Source: Deltaproteobacteria bacterium
GTDB lineage: Bacteria > Desulfobacterota > DSM-4660 > Desulfatiglandales > B25-G16
Direction of reading: 5' to 3'
Assembly (NCBI GenBank): GCA_003646875.1
Contig: QMLT01000029.1
Location: forward strand, 1-11,491
DNA length: 11,491 nt
The notes beneath the pieces are model-generated. The model was given only the letters and a program-made list of their open reading frames with translations, was not told the DNA's origin and searched no databases. Made by a program: the position numbers and the translations under genes. Of this stretch, positions 1 to 6,646 are shown piece after piece. Positions within the stretch are counted from its first letter, which is position 1. The number at the start of each line of letters is the position of its first letter.

Positions 1-122
1 CAGGAGGTGCATCGGTCATTTATTACGGCCTTCCCATCCTTGACATCTACGCCATTATATGGGCAGATCTTTACACAACGTTTGCATCCAGTGCAGAGAT
101 CGTAATCAATATGTATAGCCAT
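1..122 (-). CDS. etfA: Electron transfer flavoprotein alpha subunit with N-terminal ferredoxin domain (5' part only)
   Basis: Only the first 40 codons lie in the window; the gene runs off the left edge. Translation from ATG at 122 begins MAIHIDYDLCTGCKRC and shows C-x2-C-x2-C-x3-C-P (Cys9, 12, 15, 19), followed about 20 residues later by the start of a second motif (C-T-S-C). This is the pattern of a 2[4Fe-4S] ferredoxin domain. A good Shine-Dalgarno (AAGGA) sits 7 bases before the ATG. The gene lies 59 bases downstream of etfB on the same strand, the usual etfB-etfA order. Anaerobic EtfA proteins of the CarE type (caffeyl-CoA reductase complex) carry such an N-terminal ferredoxin domain before the FAD-binding alpha domain. 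The EtfA identity is therefore inferred from position; the flavin-binding part cannot be seen. A stand-alone ferredoxin is the alternative. Confidence 0.75.
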   Translation of the reverse strand, partial: MAIHIDYDLCTGCKRCVKICPYNGVDVKDGKAVINDRCTS

Positions 123-181
123 GGAACATCCTTGTAAAATTCTTGGAATATTGCTCCTTTCAGGCGAAGCCTGCGTTACTC

Positions 182-973
182 TCAGATAAGATGCTTTTCA
201 TGAAGCCTTTCCATGAGTTGATTAACTATTTCTTCTTTATCTCCTTTAAGTATCTCGCCAACTCTTTTGGTTTTTGGAGAAAAAGTCTTCATAACCCTTG
301 TTAGTGAGCCACCCAAACCTATTTCTTGAACAGTTACGCCTAAATCTGCCGCATCCCAGGTCTTTATCTTTGCCTTTTCTTTGCATGCGTTTATCAAGAG
401 GTCAACATTTGGATATCTGGGGGTGTTTAGTTCTCCGATAACAGTAATAAGGGCAGGCAGGGGAGATTCAATTTTTTCATAGCCGTCTTCTAATGCCCTT
501 CGCACGATTATTTTTCCTTCGCTAATTTCTTCTATCTGTCTGACATAGGTAAGCTGTGGCAGGCCTAAGAATTCTGCTATCTGCGGGCCTATCTGTGCTG
601 TGTCTCCATCAATGGCCTGCCTGCCGCAGATAATCAGATCATATGCATTTAGCTTTCTTATTGCGGTTCCAAGGGTAAAGGATGTTGCCCATGTATCTGC
701 ACCCCCAAAATTTTTGTCTGTAAGCAATATCCCTTCATCTATCCCCATCCCCATTGCCTCTGATATGGCATCTATGGCCTGAGGAGGGCCCATGGAGATG
801 ACAATAGTCTTTCCTCCAAAATCCTTTTTTAAGGTAATTGCTAACTCGATTGCATGCCTATCATCAGGATTGATGATGCTTTCCACCCCTTCTCTGATAA
901 GAGTGCCGGTCTTAGGATCTATCTTTATCTCTGTTGTGTCGGGTACCTGTTTTATAAGTGTTACTATGTTCAT
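182..973 (-). CDS. etfB: Electron transfer flavoprotein beta subunit
   Basis: This 263-residue protein has the normal EtfB length. It would form the αβ heterodimer that accepts electrons from acyl-CoA dehydrogenases in the cytoplasm. Visible family motifs are the N-terminal KQVPDT, N-P-D-D at residues 35-38 followed by an AIELA helix, GADTWATSFTL at 91-101, and CGRQAIDGDTAQIGPQ at 116-131, the nucleotide-binding segment that holds AMP or a second FAD. I chose ATG at 973 because MNIVTLIKQVPDT matches the family start and GTGGGA lies just upstream; a GTG at 988 is also in frame. It follows the dehydrogenase/hydratase gene on the same strand and precedes etfA. The sequence style resembles EtfB of anaerobes (CarD-like). 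Electron bifurcation is plausible but cannot be proved from this subunit alone. Confidence 0.93.
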   Translation of the reverse strand: MNIVTLIKQVPDTTEIKIDPKTGTLIREGVESIINPDDRHAIELAITLKKDFGGKTIVISMGPPQAIDAISEAMGMGIDEGILLTDKNFGGADTWATSFTLGTAIRKLNAYDLIICGRQAIDGDTAQIGPQIAEFLGLPQLTYVRQIEEISEGKIIVRRALEDGYEKIESPLPALITVIGELNTPRYPNVDLLINACKEKAKIKTWDAADLGVTVQEIGLGGSLTRVMKTFSPKTKRVGEILKGDKEEIVNQLMERLHEKHLI

Positions 974-1098
974 AGCAGTAAATCCCACTTTGGCCGCAGC
1001 CTGCCCTGGCGCGACCTTTTTTGCATATAATACAAACTCTGTGGTATCTATTGACTCAGACTATATAGCCTAAACATTGCATGCCAGGTCTGGGCCAG

Positions 1099-1192
1099 GG
1101 ATGAACGCAGATTATCAAGATTTTTAATGTGCCTAATACGCATAAATATTTTAAAGTAGTTATCTGCGAGTATCGGAGAAAATCTGCGTCCT
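1099..1192. repeat. Small inverted-repeat element between fusion gene and etfB
   Basis: ACGCAGATT at 1105-1113 is matched exactly in reverse complement by AATCTGCGT at 1181-1189. A further ATCTGCG lies at 1162-1168. The interior is AT-rich. The arrangement resembles short dispersed non-coding repeats (REP/MITE-like) of the CGCAGATT type found between genes in many genomes. In the transcript it could fold into a long, imperfect hairpin between the two genes. No coding content was seen in it. The copy number in this genome is unknown. Confidence 0.5.
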
Positions 1193-1203
1193 AATTAATT
1201 TAA

Positions 1204-3228
1204 TCATTTTTTGAATTCCGGTTTTCTTTTTTCCAGAAAGGCAGAGATCCCTTCTTTGGCAGCCTCTGTACAGGCAATCTCAGCCGATCCTTGGTATCCT
1301 ATTTCAAGGGCCTCAGCAAAAGTATCAGCAGCAGCACCTGCTTTAACCGTCTTGACTATTATAGAAATGGCCTCTTTGCTTAATGCTAAGTTACCTGCCA
1401 TAGGGTTGTCAGGAATACTAATTTCTGGGATATCAACCTTTCCTTCAGGAACTCTTGTTATATTTCCAGCAATTTTGTGAACCTCTTTTACTGCCTCTTG
1501 TATCATGTCGGAGTAATCTTCGGATATCGAAGTAACCATTCCTATATCATGGGCCTCTTTCACAGTCATGCGTCTCGCCAGGCAGATCATTTCATGAAAC
1601 ATATTCGCACCCTGAGGCCATTTTCGATATGGAACAATGCATCCCCCGATTCCAGGCTGTATGCCGAGGGTTATCTCCGGAAACTGAAAAAAGGCGTTTT
1701 TTGTCGCAACTATGCTGTGACAGCGAATGGCTATTTCTAATCCCCCGCCAAGGGCCATGCCATTTACAGCAGCGACTATTGGCTTGTCCATCTGATCCAT
1801 AAACAGTTGTACCTCGGCACAATCCCTTGCATATTGAGCCGCGGCTTCCTTGTTTCCAAGTGTCGCAGGGAACTTTCCTATATCCGCCCCTGCCGAAAAG
1901 GCGGCATTCCCATACCCTGTAATAATAAATCCTTTGACAGCAGGGTTATCTATGTTTTCTTTTAGAACTTTCAGGATTTCATTATTTATCTCATCGCTGA
2001 TAGCATTCATTGCCTGCGGTCGCCTTATTGTAATAATCTTGACGCCTTCAATTTCATCTACAAGGAGATAGCGGTTGAAATCCTGGTATATTGAAAACGG
2101 TTGTTTTGCTTGAGGAAAGCCAGATCTGGCATCTTCAAATTTTTTCATGATGCGCTCTACCTCTGCTTCACCGCAATTGCGCATGATATCCAGAGGCCCT
2201 TTCTTGAAGCCTAATGCAAGCTGACACCCAATGTTAAGGTCTTCCTTTGTTCCAATACCCCTATCAATAATATCAAATGACTGGGAAAAGAGAATACCAA
2301 GCATTCGCTCTCTGATGGTATTTTTTATATCCTCAGGAACCTCCAGTTTGGTTCCAGGGCGATGGGTAAGCCACCTGTCAACTGATCCTAAGATTGGTGC
2401 CGGCCTGTAATGGGCGCCTTCTTCCATCTGAAGGGTGCTGGTTTCAATGTTGATAGGGTTCCCATGTGTCATATTTAATACAAAGAAGGGTCCGGCAGCC
2501 ACAAATTCCTCTGCCACACTATCAATCTGGCTTGCAGACGCATGGTCAAGTAAATACGCTGCCTCATTGCACCAATTCACAAATACTCGGTTTAACATGA
2601 AACAAATGGCATTGTCCGTCATGATCGGAACTTTTCCTGTAAAAGCAAAAAACCAGTTCAGGTAATCGATGATCTCCTCACTTCCTCCTTCCCAGGTAAT
2701 AACTTCCACAGGAAGGCTTCGCCACGCAGGTGAAAAGAAATGGGTAACAGTGGTTCTTTCCGGTCTTTTCATTTGTCGAAAGAGCCTGTCAGCGGGAATG
2801 GAGCTGGTGTTCGAGGTAATGATAGTATCTTCACCTACTATACTTTCAACCGTATCAAAGATTTTTTGTTTTAATAAAATGTTTTCTGTTGCTGCCTCAA
2901 TAACAAGATCGCAATTCTTAATCTCTTTGTAGTCCGTTGTATAGATGATATTGTTTAAAATTGCCTTACCAGTGTCCTCTTTCATTTTCCTTCTATCCAC
3001 CGCCTTTTGTACGTAATCAGAATACCTCTTTTTTGCCTTTGCGAGGGGTTCTTCCACAACATCCACGAGATGGAGCTTTATACCTGGAATAGCACTCTTT
3101 AAGTAATATCCAATATCCGGGCCAATAGTGCCTGCTCCGATTATAGCTATTTCTTTTGGAGCAGGGCGAATAGGTTTGTTAAATAAGGGGTTAAATGATG
3201 AAGGGTATAATTTTGTTTCCTGGTCCAT
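1204..3228 (-). CDS. 3-hydroxyacyl-CoA dehydrogenase / enoyl-CoA hydratase fusion protein
   Basis: A 674-residue bifunctional β-oxidation enzyme: hydration of 2-enoyl-CoA, then NAD-dependent oxidation of the 3-hydroxyacyl-CoA. The N-terminal half is the dehydrogenase. It shows GAGTIGPDIG (31-40, NAD fold), SNTSS (139-143), HFFSP with the expected catalytic His163, and its partner Glu175 in PVEVI; the C-terminal helical domain includes GFKKGPLDI (340-348). The C-terminal half (about 385-674) is a crotonase: FSAGADI (444-450) and ALGGG (492-496) form the oxyanion hole, and both catalytic Glu are present (Glu498 in GGGLE, Glu518 in FPE). The dehydrogenase-first order is the reverse of FadB and matches archaeal-type crotonyl-CoA hydratase/3-hydroxybutyryl-CoA dehydrogenases. 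The start ATG at 3228 has AAAGGA nearby. Chain-length specificity cannot be read from the sequence. Confidence 0.93.
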   Translation of the reverse strand: MDQETKLYPSSFNPLFNKPIRPAPKEIAIIGAGTIGPDIGYYLKSAIPGIKLHLVDVVEEPLAKAKKRYSDYVQKAVDRRKMKEDTGKAILNNIIYTTDYKEIKNCDLVIEAATENILLKQKIFDTVESIVGEDTIITSNTSSIPADRLFRQMKRPERTTVTHFFSPAWRSLPVEVITWEGGSEEIIDYLNWFFAFTGKVPIMTDNAICFMLNRVFVNWCNEAAYLLDHASASQIDSVAEEFVAAGPFFVLNMTHGNPINIETSTLQMEEGAHYRPAPILGSVDRWLTHRPGTKLEVPEDIKNTIRERMLGILFSQSFDIIDRGIGTKEDLNIGCQLALGFKKGPLDIMRNCGEAEVERIMKKFEDARSGFPQAKQPFSIYQDFNRYLLVDEIEGVKIITIRRPQAMNAISDEINNEILKVLKENIDNPAVKGFIITGYGNAAFSAGADIGKFPATLGNKEAAAQYARDCAEVQLFMDQMDKPIVAAVNGMALGGGLEIAIRCHSIVATKNAFFQFPEITLGIQPGIGGCIVPYRKWPQGANMFHEMICLARRMTVKEAHDIGMVTSISEDYSDMIQEAVKEVHKIAGNITRVPEGKVDIPEISIPDNPMAGNLALSKEAISIIVKTVKAGAAADTFAEALEIGYQGSAEIACTEAAKEGISAFLEKRKPEFKK

Positions 3229-3317
3229 AAATTTTTTCCTTTATCTGTAAGTGGTGAGCCCACAATAAATGGTGATACTTTTCTCTGACATGGTAAAAAT
3301 CGTTGTACACGTTCATA

Positions 3318-3570
3318 GGTTCAAGGGTTCCGGGTTCAAAGGTTCAATTGGGCTTGCCCTCAGTCTCTTTGCTGATATTCCGCGAATATGGCGGAGCATC
3401 GGGCGAGAGAGACATAACACCAGGAAATTTATCAAACCCATTTTTGCGTTTTCCCGCAACAGGGTTTATTGTAGCTGTTACACTGTGTTCGCAGCCACTG
3501 AATCTGATAACAATCTCCAAAGTTGCACACAGACAACCTGAAACATTGAACCTTTTTCAACCGTGAACGG
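3318..3570 (-). repeat. Dispersed-repeat cassette with inverted GGTTCAA-type ends
   Basis: The left end is four heptamer-like tandem units (GGTTCAA, GGGTTCC, GGGTTCAAA, GGTTCAA; 3318-3347). The right end (3546-3570) is an imperfect reverse complement: TTGAACC, then TTTTTCAACCG, then TGAACGG. Between them the minus strand has one stop-free frame of 70 codons (3556 down to a TGA at 3346-3344) ending in SKETEGKPN. It has no convincing start codon or ribosome site. The layout resembles dispersed GTTCAA-repeat cassettes of bacterial intergenic regions. It lies inside the leader of the leftward promoter, lengthening it to roughly 380 bases. Whether the internal frame is ever translated is unknown. 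Confidence 0.5.
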
Positions 3571-3605
3571 TTACAAATAGTTTAGGTTAGAAATAACTTC
3601 TTGAT

Positions 3606-3640
3606 TTTAATTTGTATACTGTATACAAAATGCTTGTCAA
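3606..3640 (-). promoter_or_regulatory. σ70-type promoter for the leftward β-oxidation/ETF operon
   Basis: On the minus strand, TTGACA (3640-3635) and TATACA (3618-3613) are separated by 16 bases, giving a predicted start near 3606. The -35 is a perfect consensus and the -10 has one mismatch (TATACA for TATAAT has two if counted strictly). It faces the fusion gene, whose ATG is about 380 bases downstream. No closer convincing promoter was seen. Confidence 0.55.
3611..3629. promoter_or_regulatory. Palindromic operator, GntR-family type
   Basis: TTTGTATACTGTATACAAA is a perfect 9-base inverted repeat around one central base. GTATAC-centred palindromes are typical of operators for GntR-family regulators (FadR/FCD and related groups). 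It covers the -10 box and part of the spacer of the leftward promoter, so bound protein should block transcription of the β-oxidation/ETF genes. No regulator gene is in the window; the family assignment is by operator style only. Confidence 0.6.
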
Positions 3641-3662
3641 GCCAAAAATGGTATTATATGAT
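3634..3662 (+). promoter_or_regulatory. σ70-type promoter for the rightward molybdenum-enzyme operon
   Basis: TTGTCA (3634-3639) and TATGAT (3657-3662) are separated by 17 bases on the plus strand. The -35 overlaps the -35 of the leftward promoter, so the two compete for the same DNA, and the 19-base palindrome ends 5 bases before it. The first gene starts at 4086, leaving an unusually long leader of about 415 bases. Confidence 0.4.
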
Positions 3663-3727
3663 ACAGGTCAAGGAAGAATATCCGTATTGGCTCAATAAAT
3701 AGGGGAAAAGTGCCTTGGTATACAGTG

Positions 3728-3894
3728 TTACATTTTGTCTTTGGCATATCTTAGATCCTCAGGCGATATTTCCTCTACAATCGAGGTCTTCTCTGAGCTT
3801 AGTTGCTGCGGTTGGGAATCATTGAAGGCATTTTTTCAGTAAGCCGTGCCGAAAGAGGATGCTGTGCCTCGGAGGTCGTCCCTGAAGGGATTTA
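3728..3894 (-). pseudogene. Possible frameshifted gene remnant
   Basis: Two short minus-strand frames overlap here. One is stop-free from 3891 to a TAA at 3801-3799 (30 codons, with LTEKMPSMIPNRSN at its end). The other is stop-free from 3835 to a TAA at 3730-3728 (35 codons, ending EEISPEDLRYAKDKM). The second tail has the acidic/charged look of a real protein C-terminus. A single frameshift would join the two. A third minus-strand frame in the same stretch is also open, so this may only be chance or another repeat. No start signal was found and no family is recognised. Confidence 0.25.
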
Positions 3895-4085
3895 GGTGCT
3901 TGACAGGACAGAGTGCAATTTGGTATCGCCTTCAATAGGGAGATGTTTCTGTCGATTGCAATCGTCGACCTGTTTTTCAGGGTGGGGTAAAATACCCATT
4001 TCGGATTTTTCCGTAATGTTCGGAATTAGTTCTTTCCCGGACTATTTTTTCTGGTGAAACTATAATCTATCAAGGAGGAACGGGA

Positions 4086-5231
4086 ATGCGGGCAATAGTG
4101 ATAGGTGGAACGGGAGGTATGGGCCAGGGGGTCGCCAGGGATCTCATCAAGCAGGAGAAAATTACAAGTGTCACTCTTGGTGATATCAATATAGACCCGG
4201 GCAGGTTGCAAGACAAGCTACGTGCCAGCGACAAGGCATCACTCACCAGAATCGACATAAACGATCATCATGGCATGGTCGATGCAATCAGAGAAAACGA
4301 CGTTGTCATCAACTGCGCCGGGCCCTTCTACAAGACGGCTGTGGCGGTAGCCAGGGCAGCGGTTGAAGCAAGAATCAATTATATAGACATTTGCGATGAC
4401 TATGAGGCCGCTGCCATACTTTTTTCTTCTGATGACATTGATAAGGCCGCCAAAGAGGCCGGGGTAACCGTCTTGACTGGAATGGGTTCTGACCCGGGGA
4501 CGAACAACATATTAGTCAAATGGTATGCGAGTCAACTGGATCGTGTTGACGAAATCCACTTATTCTGGGTGGTAAGTATCGCCGAGCTCTCTGGCGCTGC
4601 ATGGGATCATAGCCTCCACATGGTTACTGGTAAAATACCCCAGTATCTAAATGGCAAGCTTGAATATGTAGACGGTGGCGCTGGCGAGGAGACGGCTCAA
4701 TTCCTTGAACCCCTTGGCGCCTGTGTGGTTCGCTATGTGGGCCACCCGCAGCCGATCACGATACCTCGCTATATTGAAGGGGTGAAAAAGGTGGTCATAA
4801 AAGGGGCCCTCATACCATTATGGGTAGATGAATTGATTAAGGAGCAGAAGGAGACAGGCTTTCTCAGCACAGAACCAGTAGAAGTCAGAGGGACAAAGGT
4901 AACACCATATGATCTGACGTTGAAACTCTGGGATACGATCCCCAAAAGCAGGGATAATGGGCCTGCCGCTTCCGGTCTGAAGGTAATCGTAAAAGGCGAG
5001 AGGCAGGGGAATAGGGTGACTTACACCGCCGACATGGTGGGCAGGATGGCGCCGGGAACGGGCCTTCCCGCCTCGATCGCCGCCCTTATGATGGATGACG
5101 GTGATGTTACGGTGAAAGGCGTGGTAGCCCCGGAAGGCTGCATCGATCCGGAAAAATTTCTTGCTGCGTTTCTGCAAAGGGGCGCTAAGATACATCAAAA
5201 GGAAACGATAGCATCCATGTTTGCACTTTAA
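4086..5231 (+). CDS. Saccharopine/lysine 6-dehydrogenase-family oxidoreductase
   Basis: A 381-residue NAD(P)-dependent oxidoreductase of the saccharopine dehydrogenase superfamily. The Rossmann start MRAIVIGGTGGMGQG gives the dinucleotide-binding glycines (residues 7-15). Family blocks follow: VVINCAGPFY (73-82), NYIDICDD (98-105) and GMGSDPGTNN (132-141). The C-terminal part has GTGLPASIAALM and a KGVVAPEGCIDPEKF segment, as in lysine 6-dehydrogenase-like members. Length fits lysine-6-dehydrogenase-type enzymes rather than long bifunctional ones. These enzymes oxidise or reduce a C-N bond next to a carbonyl; the substrate here cannot be read. The ATG follows AAGGAGG by 7 bases. It is the first gene of the rightward set and only 14 bases before the aminotransferase, suggesting that the two act on the same amino or imino intermediate. 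Confidence 0.85.
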   Translation: MRAIVIGGTGGMGQGVARDLIKQEKITSVTLGDINIDPGRLQDKLRASDKASLTRIDINDHHGMVDAIRENDVVINCAGPFYKTAVAVARAAVEARINYIDICDDYEAAAILFSSDDIDKAAKEAGVTVLTGMGSDPGTNNILVKWYASQLDRVDEIHLFWVVSIAELSGAAWDHSLHMVTGKIPQYLNGKLEYVDGGAGEETAQFLEPLGACVVRYVGHPQPITIPRYIEGVKKVVIKGALIPLWVDELIKEQKETGFLSTEPVEVRGTKVTPYDLTLKLWDTIPKSRDNGPAASGLKVIVKGERQGNRVTYTADMVGRMAPGTGLPASIAALMMDDGDVTVKGVVAPEGCIDPEKFLAAFLQRGAKIHQKETIASMFAL

Positions 5232-5245
5232 AAGGAGGATATTGC

Positions 5246-6502
5246 ATGAAAGAGACTGAAAAACTTAACATAACAAAAAGCCTCAAGCTTTTTGAAGAGG
5301 CAAAAGCATTGATTCCCGGCGGTGTCCTGGGCGCAAGAAAGCCCAGTGATTTTATCATGGGGGAGTATCCGATCTTCCTTGAATATGGCAAGGGTTGCAG
5401 ATTGACCGATGTTGACGGAAACGAATATATCGATTTCCTTTGTGGCTATGGACCGATTATTCTGGGTTACAGGGAAGAAGAGGTTGATGATGCCGTTATA
5501 CAGCAGATAAAAAACAAGGGTTACTGTTTCACCCTCACACAACCGTATCAGAATGAGCTCGCAAAAAAGTTGAACGAACTTATCCCCAGCGCGGAACTGA
5601 GTATCTTTTTAAAGACCGGTTCGGATGCCACTACCGCGAGCATTCGCATTGCCAGGGCATACACAAACCGGATCAAGATTATGCGATGTGGTTACCACGG
5701 ATGGCATGATTGGTGCGTTGAGATGAAGGGGGGTATCCCCGAGAAACTTTACGAGGATGTCTATGAATTCCATTATAACGATCTTGACCAGCTCGAAGAT
5801 CTGATGAAAAAATACGGTGATCAGGCTGCGGCCATCATTATGACCCCCTTTGGGCACCCACTCCACGAGAAGATGCAGACACCAAAGCCAGGGTTCCTTG
5901 AAGGTGTAAGGAAGCTTTCTGACAAATACGGCGCTGTTCTGGTCTTTGATGAGGTGCGCACCTGCTTCAGGCTCAAAATGGGCGGGGCCCAGGAGCTTTA
6001 TGGGGTTACCCCTGACCTGACGGTCCTCGGGAAAGGGATGGCCAACGGTTACCCTATCAGTGTTGTCGCAGGGAAAAGTGATGTAATGATGGCCGCGGCA
6101 TCTAAACTTTTTATATCTTCCACTTTCTTCCCGAACAGTCTGCCATATATTGCCGCGCTGAAAACGATTGAAATCATGGAGCGCGATAAAGTTCTTGACA
6201 ATATATGGGTGAAGGGTGATCGTTTCCTGAAAAATATCCAGAATATCATAGACAAGCATGGGGTTGGGGCCGAGCTAAGCGGCGTTGCACCGATGTTTTT
6301 CATAACATTCAAGCAGGATGAAATGAATACTCGAAAAGGCAAGCGGGATGATTTCTATACTCAACTTATACGGAAGGGTTTCTTTTTTAGCCCGCACCAT
6401 CACGCATTTATTAGCTATAGGCATAGCGAGGAAGATCTGGACAAGACGGCTCAGGCAATAGACGAGTCCTTGGCGTATGTGCACGATAAATATGGGCGGT
6501 GA
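5246..6502 (+). CDS. Class III PLP-dependent aminotransferase (glutamate-1-semialdehyde aminomutase-like)
   Basis: A 418-residue fold-type I, class III aminotransferase. Visible PLP features are TGSDATTA (124-131, phosphate contact), GYHGWHDW (149-156, the aromatic that stacks on PLP), FDEVRTCFR (234-242, with Asp235 for the pyridine nitrogen) and LGKGMANGYP (261-270, with Lys263 as the Schiff-base lysine). SSTFFPNSL (291-299) matches the family's SxTxxxNPL strand. GGAQELYGVTPDL is very like glutamate-1-semialdehyde aminomutase, but no haem biosynthesis genes are nearby and the motif DEVRTCFR differs from the usual DEVxTGFR. A role as amino transferase or amino mutase in the catabolic set is therefore more likely than tetrapyrrole synthesis. 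AAAAGGAGG precedes the ATG by 8 bases. The amino donor and acceptor are unknown. Confidence 0.88.
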   Translation: MKETEKLNITKSLKLFEEAKALIPGGVLGARKPSDFIMGEYPIFLEYGKGCRLTDVDGNEYIDFLCGYGPIILGYREEEVDDAVIQQIKNKGYCFTLTQPYQNELAKKLNELIPSAELSIFLKTGSDATTASIRIARAYTNRIKIMRCGYHGWHDWCVEMKGGIPEKLYEDVYEFHYNDLDQLEDLMKKYGDQAAAIIMTPFGHPLHEKMQTPKPGFLEGVRKLSDKYGAVLVFDEVRTCFRLKMGGAQELYGVTPDLTVLGKGMANGYPISVVAGKSDVMMAAASKLFISSTFFPNSLPYIAALKTIEIMERDKVLDNIWVKGDRFLKNIQNIIDKHGVGAELSGVAPMFFITFKQDEMNTRKGKRDDFYTQLIRKGFFFSPHHHAFISYRHSEEDLDKTAQAIDESLAYVHDKYGR

Positions 6503-6533
6503 TCCGGCTGAAGAAGGTGGAGCAGCCATATTT

Positions 6534-6588
6534 GACGGCTTCGTAAAAAACCCACCTGTGTCCCGGGAGCGCTTTTTACTTTGCCGTC
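6534..6588 (+). repeat. 55-base hairpin-forming element inside the operon
   Basis: GACGGC (6534-6539) pairs with GCCGTC (6583-6588) and GTAAAAA (6543-6549) with TTTTTAC (6573-6579), separated by a symmetric 3x3 internal loop; the apical loop is 23 bases. It lies in the 144-base gap between the aminotransferase and the molybdenum-enzyme genes. It could be a dispersed palindromic repeat, an RNA-processing or stabilising hairpin, or a weak attenuator. No U-run directly follows the stem. Confidence 0.55.
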
Positions 6589-6646
6589 CCAATATTGAGT
6601 TTTTAAGAGTTCATCATCTTTAGCCAGGGAAATGAAGGGGGTATCG

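Larger units (their letters stand above)
3229..4085. other. 857-base divergent intergenic region
   Basis: No convincing intact gene is present. From left to right it holds the fusion-gene leader with its ribosome site (3229-3245), an inverted-repeat cassette (3318-3570), divergent promoters around a GntR-type palindrome (3606-3662), a possible second half-operator GGTATAC (3717-3723), short minus-strand open frames (3728-3894), a 12-base palindrome CGATTGCAATCG (3953-3964), and the AAGGAGG ribosome site (4072-4078) of the rightward operon. Confidence 0.7.

Noticed and set aside
974..1060. In-frame open stretch of 29 codons upstream of etfB ATG 973 (reads ...VLYAKKVAPGQAAAKVGFTA)
   Set aside because: It looks coding-like but has no ATG, and the family N-terminus fits ATG 973. 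GTG 988 is the only usable alternative start, with a poorer ribosome site.
3953..3964. 12-base palindrome CGATTGCAATCG next to GTCGAC
   Set aside because: Short and isolated in the leader; no promoter overlaps it, so an operator role is not supported beyond the symmetry itself.
4061..4066. Perfect TATAAT box just before the saccharopine-dehydrogenase-like gene
   Set aside because: No -35 at suitable spacing, and the start it predicts (about 4073) would fall within the gene's Shine-Dalgarno at 4072-4078.
5609..6259. Long minus-strand open frame (216 codons) across the aminotransferase gene
   Set aside because: It is antisense to a gene with clear PLP motifs, has no recognisable family and no independent start signal.
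5246..6502. Assignment as hemL (glutamate-1-semialdehyde aminomutase)
   Set aside because: The similarity is clear, but the altered DEVRTCFR motif and the catabolic neighbourhood without haem genes argue against a tetrapyrrole role.
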